Source of the DNA: Desulfobacterales bacterium
GTDB lineage: Bacteria; Desulfobacterota; Desulfobacteria; Desulfobacterales; ETH-SRB1
Direction of reading: 5' to 3'
NCBI GenBank assembly: GCA_030017395.1
Contig: JASEIZ010000159.1
Span: forward strand, 1-5,178
Length of the DNA: 5,178 nucleotides
The notes under the pieces are model-generated. The model searched no databases and was not told where the DNA came from. It saw only the letters and a program-made list of their open reading frames with translations. Positions 1-5,178 of the stretch are shown one piece after another. Position 1 is the first letter of the stretch. Each line of letters begins with the position of its first letter. The position numbers and the translations under genes are program-made.

Positions 1-1
1 G

Positions 2-85
2 CAGGCTTATCAAGTCCGGCATGACGATTTCAAGACTTTTTACGAGACCATCATGCTTGAAGTTTGGGATTTTATAAGTTTATGA
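2..85 (+). CDS. possible 3' end of an upstream gene (partial, unidentified)
   Basis: Frame 2 is open from the window edge to a TGA at 83-85, giving 27 residues that end in MLEVWDFISL. I do not recognise a family. The stretch is short, and frame 3 is also open over most of it, to a TAA at 75-77, so the coding assignment is weak. It could equally be a non-coding intergenic repeat: the FYETIM-like translation resembles short hypothetical ORFs I recall from intergenic DNA of this bacterial group, which is a recollection and not a search result. If real, the gene ends 116 bases before the uvrA start, with no convincing terminator between them. Confidence 0.28.
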   Translation, partial: QAYQVRHDDFKTFYETIMLEVWDFISL

Positions 86-113
86 AATCAATGGGTAAAA
101 AAAGCGCGAAGCA

Positions 114-151
114 CTTAACCTTGAACAGGGAACCATGAACCCTGAACAAGG
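114..151. repeat. degenerate 7-base tandem repeat able to form a hairpin
   Basis: Five consecutive heptads occupy 114-148: CTTAACC, TTGAACA, GGGAACC, ATGAACC and CTGAACA, a loose (N)TGAACM pattern. The same bases form an inverted repeat. CCTTG (119-123) pairs with CAAGG (147-151), and CAGGG (126-130) pairs with CCCTG (140-144). An AA/AA internal loop separates the two stems and the terminal loop is 9 bases. The structure ends 2 bases before the ATG at 154, which argues against that codon being the uvrA start. Whether it acts in the mRNA or is just a dispersed intergenic repeat cannot be decided here. Confidence 0.6.
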
Positions 152-201
152 TTATGGCGGTCAATAACAAAGTGATTATTACGAGGTCTGAAAGCCTTTC
201 T

Positions 202-3033
202 ATGCGATCTGAAAAGATAATTATTCGTGGCGCAAGACAGCATAACTTGAAAAACATTGATGTTGAATTGCCCCGCAACGGGTTTATAGTTGTAACCGGT
301 CTGTCGGGATCGGGAAAGTCAACGCTTGCTTTTGATACACTTTATGCTGAAGGACAGCGAAGATATGTTGAATCGCTTTCCACATATGCACGCCAGTTCT
401 TAGAGCGTCTGGAAAAGCCAGATGTCGATACGATCGAAGGTCTGTCCCCGGCTATTGCTATTGAGCAGAAAACAGCCAGCCATAATCCACGATCAACCGT
501 TGGAACGGTTACGGAAATATATGATTATCTCCGCCTCCTTTTTGCCAGGGCAGGCACAGCCCATTGTTATAAATGCGGACAGCCTATTACCTCTCAGACA
601 CTGGACCAGATCGTGGACAAAGTTATTTCTCTGGACCAGGGGGCCAGGATTATTATTTTATCTCCCATAATATCCGGCAGGAAAGGAACGCATGAAGATC
701 TTTTAAAACAACTTAAAAAGGAAGGTTTCGCAAGGGTGCGCATTGACGGTGAGACTATAGACATCGAAGATGCGGGAGGGCTGGATAAAAACAAAAAACA
801 TGACATAGATGTGGTTGTGGACAGGCTGGTTGTAAAGAATAATATGAGAAACAGGCTGGCTGATTCTTTAGAGCTGGCCATGTCACAATCAGATGGTCTT
901 GTGACGATTGATGTATCAGACCCAAAGCCCGGTCTTGTAGGCAAACCGATTTTATTCAGCGAAAAGGCAGCATGCGTCAACTGTCAAATAAGCTATCCCG
1001 AGTTTACACCTGCCAGTTTTTCTTTTAATTCTCCTCAGGGTGCCTGCCCAAAATGCAATGGTCTTGGCTCAACTACTGAATTCGATCCAGACCTTATAAT
1101 TCCAAACCATGAACTTTCTTTAAGAGAAGGGGCTGTTTTACTGTGGGCCAACAAGAACAGCGTGCATTTTGCCGAATTCTTAGATGCTTTAACCATGCAC
1201 TATGGGGTTGACATCTATACGGCCTACAAGGATCTTCCTCAGAGTTTTAAAGATATTCTTCTTTATGGATCAGGGGATGAACATATCAGATTCTATTTTG
1301 AACGAAATAATCGCCGCATTATTTACCATAAAACCTTTGAAGGAATTATACCAAAATTAGAGCATCGTTATATGGAGACGGATTCATTCCAGTCCAGAGA
1401 AGAGATCAGGCGTTATATGAATTTCCGTCTCTGCCAGGAATGCATGGGATCAAAGCTGAATAAAGCAAGCAGCTCTGTTAAAGTGGGCGGGCATACAATT
1501 TCTGAAGTCACGGCTCTTTCAGTGTTAAAGGCGAATGCTTTTTTTAAAGAACTAAAACTGATCGGCAAAAAAGAGATAATTGCTTCAAGGATTCTAAAGG
1601 AGATAATTGAACGACTTGGTTTTCTTGAAAATGTCGGGCTTTCCTATCTTACCCTTGACAGATCCGCTTTTACGCTTTCCGGTGGAGAGAGTCAGAGGAT
1701 ACGACTGGCAACACAGATCGGGTCAAAATTGACCGGTGTTCTTTATGTTCTTGATGAACCGAGTATAGGTCTGCATCAGAGAGACAACCAACGTCTTCTG
1801 AAAACCCTTTTGCAGATGCGTGATCTGGGCAATACCGTGCTTGTTGTAGAACATGATGAAAACACCATACTTTCCGCCGATTATGTTGTCGATATGGGGC
1901 CGGGCGCAGGGGTTAAGGGAGGTGAAGTAGTCTTTGCCGGCTCGCCAAAAGCGCTTTTAAAGGATAAAAATTCCTTGACCGGCCAATACCTTTCAAGACG
2001 AAAGCGCATTGAAATTCCGCGTGTGCGGCGATCGGGACAGAAAAGGCAGCTTATCATAAGAGGTGCGTCAGAGAATAATCTCAAAAATATCGATGTAGAA
2101 TTTCCTCTTGGATGTTTTATATGTGTAACAGGTGTATCAGGTTCAGGCAAATCTACGCTGGTACTGGAGACCCTTTACAATGCTCTGTCTCAGCGGCTGT
2201 ATTATGCCAGAATATCCGCGGGCAAACATGTTAGTATAGATGGCATGGAATATATTGACAAGGTGATTAATATTGACCAGTCTCCCATAGGGAAAACTCC
2301 TCGTTCTAATCCCGGAACATATACAGGTGTTTTTACTTATATACGGGAGCTTTTTGCCAGAACCGCCGAGGCTCGCATGAGAGGTTACAAGCCGGGCCGT
2401 TTTAGCTTTAATGTCAAGGGGGGCAGATGCGAGGCCTGTAAAGGAGACGGGATCATAAAGATAGAGATGCATTTTCTGCCCGACGTTTATGTGGCATGTG
2501 ATGTTTGCCGTGGAAAAAGATATAACAGGGAAACTCTTGAAATCAGGTATAAGGGAAAAAATATTGCAGACATACTCGATATGACCGTGAACCAGTCCTT
2601 AAAATTCTTTGAAAATATCGGCAATATCAGGTCAAAGTTAAAGACTCTGGTTGATGTAGGCATCGGATATATTCGTATAGGCCAGCCGGCCACAACTCTT
2701 TCAGGAGGTGAAGCGCAGCGAATCAAGCTGTCGCGGGAGCTTAGCAAAAGAGGCACCGGAAAAACCGTTTATATCCTCGATGAACCAACTACAGGACTTC
2801 ATCTTGATGATATAAAAAAACTTCTTAATGTGTTGAATAAACTTGTGGAATCCGGAAATACCGTGATTGTGATAGAGCATAACATGGATGTAATAAAGAC
2901 TGCCGATCATATTGTCGATTTGGGTCCCGAAGGTGGGGATGAAGGCGGACACATTGTAGGATGCGGTACTCCTGAACAGATCGCGGATATTAACGGGTCA
3001 TATACCGGGCAATTTTTGAAAAAACTTCTGTAA
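202..3033 (+). CDS. uvrA: UvrABC excinuclease subunit A
   Basis: UvrA is the DNA-damage-sensing ABC ATPase of nucleotide excision repair. It works as a cytoplasmic dimer that loads UvrB onto lesions. The protein has 943 residues, close to the 940 of E. coli UvrA, and looks intact. ATPase half I has Walker A GLSGSGKST (33-41), signature LSGGESQRIRL (492-502), Walker B ending in D518-E519 and H-loop His551. Half II has GVSGSGKST (644-652), LSGGEAQRIKL (833-843), D860-E861 and His893. Zinc modules are C258/C261/C282/C285 and C743/C746/C766/C769. CXXC pairs at 122/125 and 411/414 could form a third site, as in Geobacillus-type UvrA; E. coli keeps only part of the first pair. An in-frame ATG at 154 would add 16 residues, but it follows the 119-151 hairpin directly and its only purine-rich motif is 2 bases away. 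The ATG at 202 gives the family-typical N-terminus MRSEKIIIRGARQHNLKN, with a weak GAAAG seven bases upstream. No LexA-type box was recognised. The gene is convergent with the atp cluster. Confidence 0.98.
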   Translation: MRSEKIIIRGARQHNLKNIDVELPRNGFIVVTGLSGSGKSTLAFDTLYAEGQRRYVESLSTYARQFLERLEKPDVDTIEGLSPAIAIEQKTASHNPRSTVGTVTEIYDYLRLLFARAGTAHCYKCGQPITSQTLDQIVDKVISLDQGARIIILSPIISGRKGTHEDLLKQLKKEGFARVRIDGETIDIEDAGGLDKNKKHDIDVVVDRLVVKNNMRNRLADSLELAMSQSDGLVTIDVSDPKPGLVGKPILFSEKAACVNCQISYPEFTPASFSFNSPQGACPKCNGLGSTTEFDPDLIIPNHELSLREGAVLLWANKNSVHFAEFLDALTMHYGVDIYTAYKDLPQSFKDILLYGSGDEHIRFYFERNNRRIIYHKTFEGIIPKLEHRYMETDSFQSREEIRRYMNFRLCQECMGSKLNKASSSVKVGGHTISEVTALSVLKANAFFKELKLIGKKEIIASRILKEIIERLGFLENVGLSYLTLDRSAFTLSGGESQRIRLATQIGSKLTGVLYVLDEPSIGLHQRDNQRLLKTLLQMRDLGNTVLVVEHDENTILSADYVVDMGPGAGVKGGEVVFAGSPKALLKDKNSLTGQYLSRRKRIEIPRVRRSGQKRQLIIRGASENNLKNIDVEFPLGCFICVTGVSGSGKSTLVLETLYNALSQRLYYARISAGKHVSIDGMEYIDKVINIDQSPIGKTPRSNPGTYTGVFTYIRELFARTAEARMRGYKPGRFSFNVKGGRCEACKGDGIIKIEMHFLPDVYVACDVCRGKRYNRETLEIRYKGKNIADILDMTVNQSLKFFENIGNIRSKLKTLVDVGIGYIRIGQPATTLSGGEAQRIKLSRELSKRGTGKTVYILDEPTTGLHLDDIKKLLNVLNKLVESGNTVIVIEHNMDVIKTADHIVDLGPEGGDEGGHIVGCGTPEQIADINGSYTGQFLKKLL

Positions 3034-3073
3034 GCATAAATTTACAAACTCATTATGAAATTAACCTAAGACA

Positions 3074-3269
3074 GCGGACAATTAAATTTAATAACAGCTG
3101 AAACTCGCTCATAAGTGATCGTAAAAAAAGAACTTAGAGCAATCCTTTTATAAAAAGCTTGCTAAAGCCCTCATTATTCGAGTTATAGAAAATTTTATTC
3201 GGTTGTCGTTCTTTCTTAACGCTCACTAACAAGCTCAAACAGTCAGCTGTTTTAAATTTAACTGCCCGC
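3074..3269. repeat. fold-back / MITE-like element with ~60-bp imperfect inverted arms
   Basis: The left arm (3074-3133, starting GCGGAC) and the right arm (3208-3269, ending GCCCGC) are reverse complements over about 60 bases. By hand alignment they are roughly three-quarters identical with two small gaps. The best-matching blocks are TTAAATTTAA, TCAGCTGTT and the core-proximal GTTCTTT. A 74-base core separates them and has no significant reading frame. Such long arms suggest a non-autonomous miniature inverted-repeat element, or a large RNA hairpin if transcribed from uvrA. No clear target-site duplication is visible: only a 3-base ACA occurs at 3071-3073 and 3271-3273. Mobility is therefore inference, while the inverted repeat is seen directly. 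It fills most of the gene-free stretch between uvrA and atpE. Confidence 0.7.
3138..3163. repeat. imperfect palindrome inside the fold-back core
   Basis: AGCAATCCTTTTA (3138-3150) is nearly the reverse complement of TAAAAAGCTTGCT (3151-3163), with 11 of 13 positions pairing around a central TA. It lies in the left part of the core of the 3074-3269 element, so a transcript could form a nested secondary hairpin. Function is unknown. Confidence 0.5.
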
Positions 3270-3297
3270 CACATCAGGTTATTGAGGTGTTTAAAAT

Positions 3298-3338
3298 AAA
3301 ACAGGGCTGTCGCCTTTAAAAAGCAACAACCCTGTTTT
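3298..3338. terminator. bidirectional Rho-independent terminator between uvrA and atpE
   Basis: AAAACAGGG (3298-3306) and CCCTGTTTT (3330-3338) form a perfect 9-bp stem. Shorter pairs inside, TGT with ACA and GC with GC, extend it. On the plus strand the stem runs into a five-T tract (TTTTTG). On the minus strand it is followed by TTTTATTTTA. It can therefore end transcripts from both sides. It sits 23 bases after the atpE stop codon, placing the end of the atp transcript immediately after atpE. From the other side it lies 264 bases beyond uvrA, after the fold-back element. Confidence 0.85.
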
Positions 3339-3360
3339 TGTTGATTGTTCGTCTATGTTT

Positions 3361-3648
3361 TTAGTGACCTGCTCCAAACAGCGCAGCGATTGCTTTTGCT
3401 TGTGGATGCGCATAGATAAGAATCAGCGAGACAACCAGAGCATAAATACACAGAGACTCGATCATGGCAAGACCGATCAGCATGGTAACAGTTACCTTGC
3501 CTGACGATTCAGGATTTCTGGCAATGCCTTCGACAGCCCCTTTAAGACCAAGACCCTGTCCGATACCGCAACCAAAAGCCGCAATTCCTACGCCAAAACC
3601 AGCAGCAGTAACACATGCTACAAAAAACTGTAATGCACTTCCTTCCAT
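3361..3648 (-). CDS. atpE: F0F1 ATP synthase subunit c (ring proteolipid)
   Basis: This 95-residue protein is the membrane-embedded rotor subunit of the F-type ATP synthase; many copies form the c-ring that carries ions past subunit a. It has two hydrophobic helices (about 8-33 and 53-80) joined by the polar loop ARNPESSG, whose R44-N45-P46 matches the conserved R(Q/N)P loop that contacts F1. The ion-binding carboxylate is E64 in GLAMIESLCIYA. Q31, S65 and Y69 match ligand or network positions of sodium-binding c-rings, but the neighbouring Thr of those rings is Leu66 here. The protein is longer than E. coli subunit c (79 residues) because of a C-terminal tail after helix 2. Three Cys (12, 27, 67) lie in the membrane helices. 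The ATG at 3648 has a strong AAGGAGG nine bases upstream. It is the last gene of the atp unit, 93 bases after atpB and just before the terminator. Confidence 0.97.
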   Translation of the reverse strand: MEGSALQFFVACVTAAGFGVGIAAFGCGIGQGLGLKGAVEGIARNPESSGKVTVTMLIGLAMIESLCIYALVVSLILIYAHPQAKAIAALFGAGH

Positions 3649-3657
3649 AAGATTTTA

Positions 3658-3664
3658 CCTCCTT
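3658..3664 (-). promoter_or_regulatory. ribosome binding site of atpE
   Basis: The minus strand reads AAGGAGG, a full Shine-Dalgarno match, nine bases before the atpE ATG. It is preceded by a run of A residues. This strong site in an AT-rich 93-base gap is consistent with the high expression of subunit c needed to supply many copies per complex; that last point is inference from the family. Confidence 0.85.
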
Positions 3665-3741
3665 TTTTATATATAGTTGCTTCTTCCATTTTCCCATAAA
3701 AGTAAAAAGCAAACAAATTATTCTAATTAGCTTCTTATTGC

Positions 3742-4431
3742 TTAATGCGCATGTTCTATTGCGCCGGTGAAATACATGATTGAAAGCAAAAAGAATACAA
3801 ATGCTTGAACCAGAGCGACAAAAATGCCGAGCGCCATTATAGGCAGTGGAGCAAAGAAAAGGCCTGCCAGCGCAAAAAGAATGCCTAAAACCAGCTCGTG
3901 ACCCATCATGTTTCCGAAAAGACGGAAAGAAAGGGATAAAATACGGGCTAAATGGCCTATGATTTCAATAGGCAATATAATTGGAATCATCCACCATACA
4001 GGTCCCAGAAAGTGTTTGATATATTTTATGCCATGAAACTTGACACCTAAGATATGAGTTAAAATAACCACTGTGAGCGCACAGGAAGCGGTTGTATTCA
4101 GATTCGCAGTCGGCGGGAAAAAACCTGGTATCAGACCTAACAGATTTCCTGTAAGAACATAAAGAAATACAGTTGCAGCTATGGGAAAGAGGAATCTGCC
4201 TTTTTCTCCGGTGATGGTCAGCATAAATTCTTCCATGCCTGATATGATAATTTCAAACAGATTTTGCATTTTTGAAGGAACCATTTTTATGCCTTTGGCT
4301 GCGAGAGCGCCAAAGACTATAAGCAGAATCATGACGACCCAAGAGTATATAACATGAACATTGGCGCCTGCAAAATGTCCCAAGCCTATTAACTCAAACA
4401 GCTTGACAAAAAATAAGTAGGGATGTTCCAC
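3742..4431 (-). CDS. atpB: F0F1 ATP synthase subunit a (ion channel stator)
   Basis: Subunit a provides the ion half-channels beside the c-ring in the cytoplasmic membrane. From the GTG at 4431 it has 229 residues and about five or six hydrophobic segments (roughly 25-45, 80-105, 115-132, 145-165, 182-200 and 203-222). The hallmark block is LSLSFRLFGNMMGHEL. R170 corresponds to the essential Arg210 of E. coli, N174 to Asn214 and E179 to Glu219. Q209 in ALVQAFVFFLLSIMYF matches Gln252. No conserved stator residue I can check is missing. The start was set at GTG 4431 because a perfect AAGGAGG lies nine bases upstream and MEHPYLFF is a family-like N-terminus. An ATG at 4482 would add 17 unlikely residues and overlap atpI by 50 bases. 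Only one base separates the atpI stop from this start, so the two are probably translationally coupled. Confidence 0.97.
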   Translation of the reverse strand: MEHPYLFFVKLFELIGLGHFAGANVHVIYSWVVMILLIVFGALAAKGIKMVPSKMQNLFEIIISGMEEFMLTITGEKGRFLFPIAATVFLYVLTGNLLGLIPGFFPPTANLNTTASCALTVVILTHILGVKFHGIKYIKHFLGPVWWMIPIILPIEIIGHLARILSLSFRLFGNMMGHELVLGILFALAGLFFAPLPIMALGIFVALVQAFVFFLLSIMYFTGAIEHAH

Positions 4432-4432
4432 T

Positions 4433-4819
4433 TTAAATTGCCTCCTTGAAAATAAGTTTTTTAAATTCAAACATGGTTGCAAGGGTTATGCTGACAACCA
4501 CAACTGAAAGACCGATAAAAAGACCGATTGGATCAACATAGTGGTTTGATATAAGAGCAAATATTATTAAACCGCTCAGAACGAATCGTATATAATATTT
4601 GGACAGAACTACTCTGAGAGAAGCAAGATGCGGCGGGGTAAGCGCTTTTTTAAGTGTGCGATATAATAAATGGAAGTTTATTGTAACAATCAGGCCGCCG
4701 AATATAATACCCATGGCAAAACGTGGCGATGCAACAATAATCCCGACTATGCTTGCAACGAAAAACAGGATCCAGTTTGTCCTGATGACAAATTTTAGAA
4801 TTCGTTGTTGAATTTTCAC
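4433..4819 (-). CDS. atpI: ATP synthase subunit I (AtpI-like membrane protein)
   Basis: A 128-residue membrane protein with four predicted helices (about 14-30, 34-52, 76-92 and 97-117), separated by a basic cytoplasmic-looking loop around residues 54-75 (YRTLKKAL...RVVLSK). Size, topology and position directly before atpB match the ATP-synt_I family, whose members assist c-ring assembly or stability and are not part of the final enzyme. The assignment rests mainly on context and topology, since this family is poorly conserved. The start is a GTG at 4819, 16 bases after the atpZ stop, with no visible Shine-Dalgarno. No other start codon lies upstream in frame before atpZ, so coupling to atpZ translation is likely. 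The atpB ribosome binding site is embedded in its last codons. Confidence 0.82.
   Translation of the reverse strand: MKIQQRILKFVIRTNWILFFVASIVGIIVASPRFAMGIIFGGLIVTINFHLLYRTLKKALTPPHLASLRVVLSKYYIRFVLSGLIIFALISNHYVDPIGLFIGLSVVVVSITLATMFEFKKLIFKEAI
4441..4447 (-). promoter_or_regulatory. ribosome binding site of atpB, deciding the GTG start
   Basis: The minus strand reads AAGGAGG nine bases before the GTG at 4431, inside the 3' end of atpI. This perfect site fixes the atpB start at the GTG in preference to the upstream ATG at 4482. Confidence 0.85.
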
Positions 4820-4841
4820 AATTAATATTTCACAGTTAATA
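4814..4841 (-). repeat. 14-bp tandem duplication spanning the atpZ stop and atpI start
   Basis: On the minus strand TATTAACTGTGAAA (4841-4828) is followed immediately by TATTAATTGTGAAA (4827-4814), differing at one base. The first copy contains the atpZ TAA stop; the second contains the atpI GTG start. Because 14 is not a multiple of three, the GTG in the first copy is out of frame with atpI. Confidence 0.7.
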
Positions 4842-5054
4842 TTTTCTGGTCTTTTTTATTGCGAGACCGATATTTCTATATCCTGCAGCGATTCCCAACC
4901 CAAGAAAAATAAACGTAAACCACGGTGTTGTATCAAAACGCCTGTCAAGATACACCCCGATACCAAGCCCGATAAAAATTGAGAGAGCAACCGAAAGGCC
5001 AAGGCTGCCGTAATATGCTAATTCCCTTATCGAGCGTTTGGTTTCTCTTTTCAT
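4836..5054 (-). CDS. atpZ: AtpZ-type small membrane protein of the F-ATPase operon
   Basis: A 72-residue protein with a basic N-terminus (MKRETKRSIREL), two hydrophobic helices (about 14-35 and 45-60) and the connecting motif GVYLDRRFDTTPWF, followed by GIAAGYRN and a basic tail. The G-x-x-LDRRF...PWFT...GxxAGxRN pattern is typical of the AtpZ / ATPase_gene1 family. In related bacteria these sit first in atp operons beside AtpI and have been linked to Mg2+/Ca2+ uptake or c-ring assembly. The exact role is inference. The reading frame continues upstream to a GTG at 5117, but that codon lies at the far edge of the -10 box of the predicted promoter, so the ATG at 5054 is preferred; it has no good Shine-Dalgarno. 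It is the first gene of the transcription unit. Confidence 0.85.
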   Translation of the reverse strand: MKRETKRSIRELAYYGSLGLSVALSIFIGLGIGVYLDRRFDTTPWFTFIFLGLGIAAGYRNIGLAIKKTRKY

Positions 5055-5107
5055 GGGGAAACAAAGCGTAAACTTTGGCGACCTAAAGCCAATTTGAAAT
5101 CCCGAAA

Positions 5108-5136
5108 TTTCTAACACAATATTACGATCAAGTCAA
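5108..5136 (-). promoter_or_regulatory. predicted sigma70-type promoter of the atpZ-atpI-atpB-atpE unit
   Basis: On the minus strand a -35 TTGACT (5136-5131; 5 of 6 to consensus) and a -10 TAGAAA (5113-5108; 4 of 6) are separated by exactly 17 bases. Initiation near 5101 would leave a leader of about 47 bases before the atpZ ATG at 5054. The flanks are AT-rich, which fits a promoter. Confidence 0.6.
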
Positions 5137-5155
5137 TGTAAAAATAACGATTAAA

Positions 5156-5173
5156 TTAGTCTGCAAAGACTAA
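5156..5173. repeat. perfect 7-bp hairpin upstream of the atp promoter
   Basis: TTAGTCT (5156-5162) and AGACTAA (5167-5173) are perfect inverted copies around GCAA; on the plus strand the loop is a GNRA tetraloop. It lies 19 bases upstream of the -35 box. It could be an operator for the atp unit or the end of a transcript from the neighbouring, unseen gene. It lacks a strong T-run on either side, so a classic terminator is not convincing. Confidence 0.5.
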
Positions 5174-5178
5174 ACTAT

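Noticed and set aside
57..86. Possible uvrA promoter: TTGAAG (57-62) and TATGAA (81-86), 18-base spacing
   Set aside because: Each box matches only 4 of 6 consensus bases in an AT-rich stretch that overlaps a possible gene tail, so it is not distinguishable from chance.
121..155. LexA/SOS operator upstream of uvrA (GAAC motifs)
   Set aside because: The GAAC copies are direct heptad repeats. None has a correctly spaced GTTC partner (GAAC-N4-GTTC), and no CTGT-N8-ACAG is present.
72..278. Minus-strand 68-codon frame overlapping the uvrA start
   Set aside because: It overlaps the conserved UvrA N-terminus in antisense and shows no recognisable domain.
594..980. 128-codon minus-strand reading frame inside uvrA
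   Set aside because: It is antisense to the conserved UvrA coding sequence and has no family-like features; other minus-strand frames within uvrA (1881-2952) are shadows for the same reason.
3034..3360. CRISPR array, tRNA or small protein gene in the uvrA-atpE gap
   Set aside because: There are no regularly spaced direct repeats, no cloverleaf pattern and only very short open frames; the gap is explained by the fold-back element and terminator.
3464..3676. Plus-strand reading frame opposite atpE, rich in Pro and Thr
   Set aside because: It is the antisense shadow of the Gly/Ala-rich subunit c gene.
3649..3741. Possible small gene or RNA in the atpB-atpE gap
   Set aside because: The 93-base gap is AT-rich with no reading frame or strong hairpin; only the atpE ribosome binding site is identifiable.
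4599..4811. Plus-strand reading frame opposite atpI
   Set aside because: It is antisense to atpI, which is supported by operon context, membrane topology and tight junctions with its neighbours.

Overview
This window looks like a chromosomal housekeeping segment from a Gram-negative, probably anaerobic bacterium. The family styles of UvrA and of the F0 subunits, together with a minimal atpZ-atpI-atpB-atpE cluster, suggest the Desulfobacterota (former Deltaproteobacteria). That placement is inferred from the protein sequences and gene order, not from a database search.

Layout. Positions 1-201 hold a possible gene tail, a short run of degenerate 7-base repeats that can fold into a hairpin, and the leader of uvrA. 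Positions 202-3033 (+) encode a complete 943-residue UvrA, the damage-recognition ATPase of nucleotide excision repair. Positions 3034-3360 contain no gene. They hold a roughly 196-bp fold-back element with long imperfect inverted arms, resembling a miniature inverted-repeat element, followed by a terminator hairpin that looks usable from both sides. Positions 3361-5054 (-) encode, in transcription order, AtpZ, AtpI, subunit a (AtpB) and subunit c (AtpE) of the F-type ATP synthase. A good sigma70-type promoter (5108-5136) lies upstream of atpZ, and a short perfect hairpin lies at the right edge.

How it works together. uvrA and the atp genes converge on the shared terminator. The atp unit carries only the ion-channel half of F0 (a and c) plus two small membrane proteins thought to assist c-ring assembly or cation supply. 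The b, delta and F1 subunits are absent between the promoter and the terminator, so they must be encoded elsewhere. The start codons of three genes differ from the longest reading frames: uvrA at 202, atpB at a GTG at 4431, and atpZ at 5054.

No new multi-gene system was found. The most interesting items are the fold-back element, the sodium-type ligand pattern in subunit c, a 14-bp tandem duplication covering the atpZ/atpI junction, and the split F0 operon.
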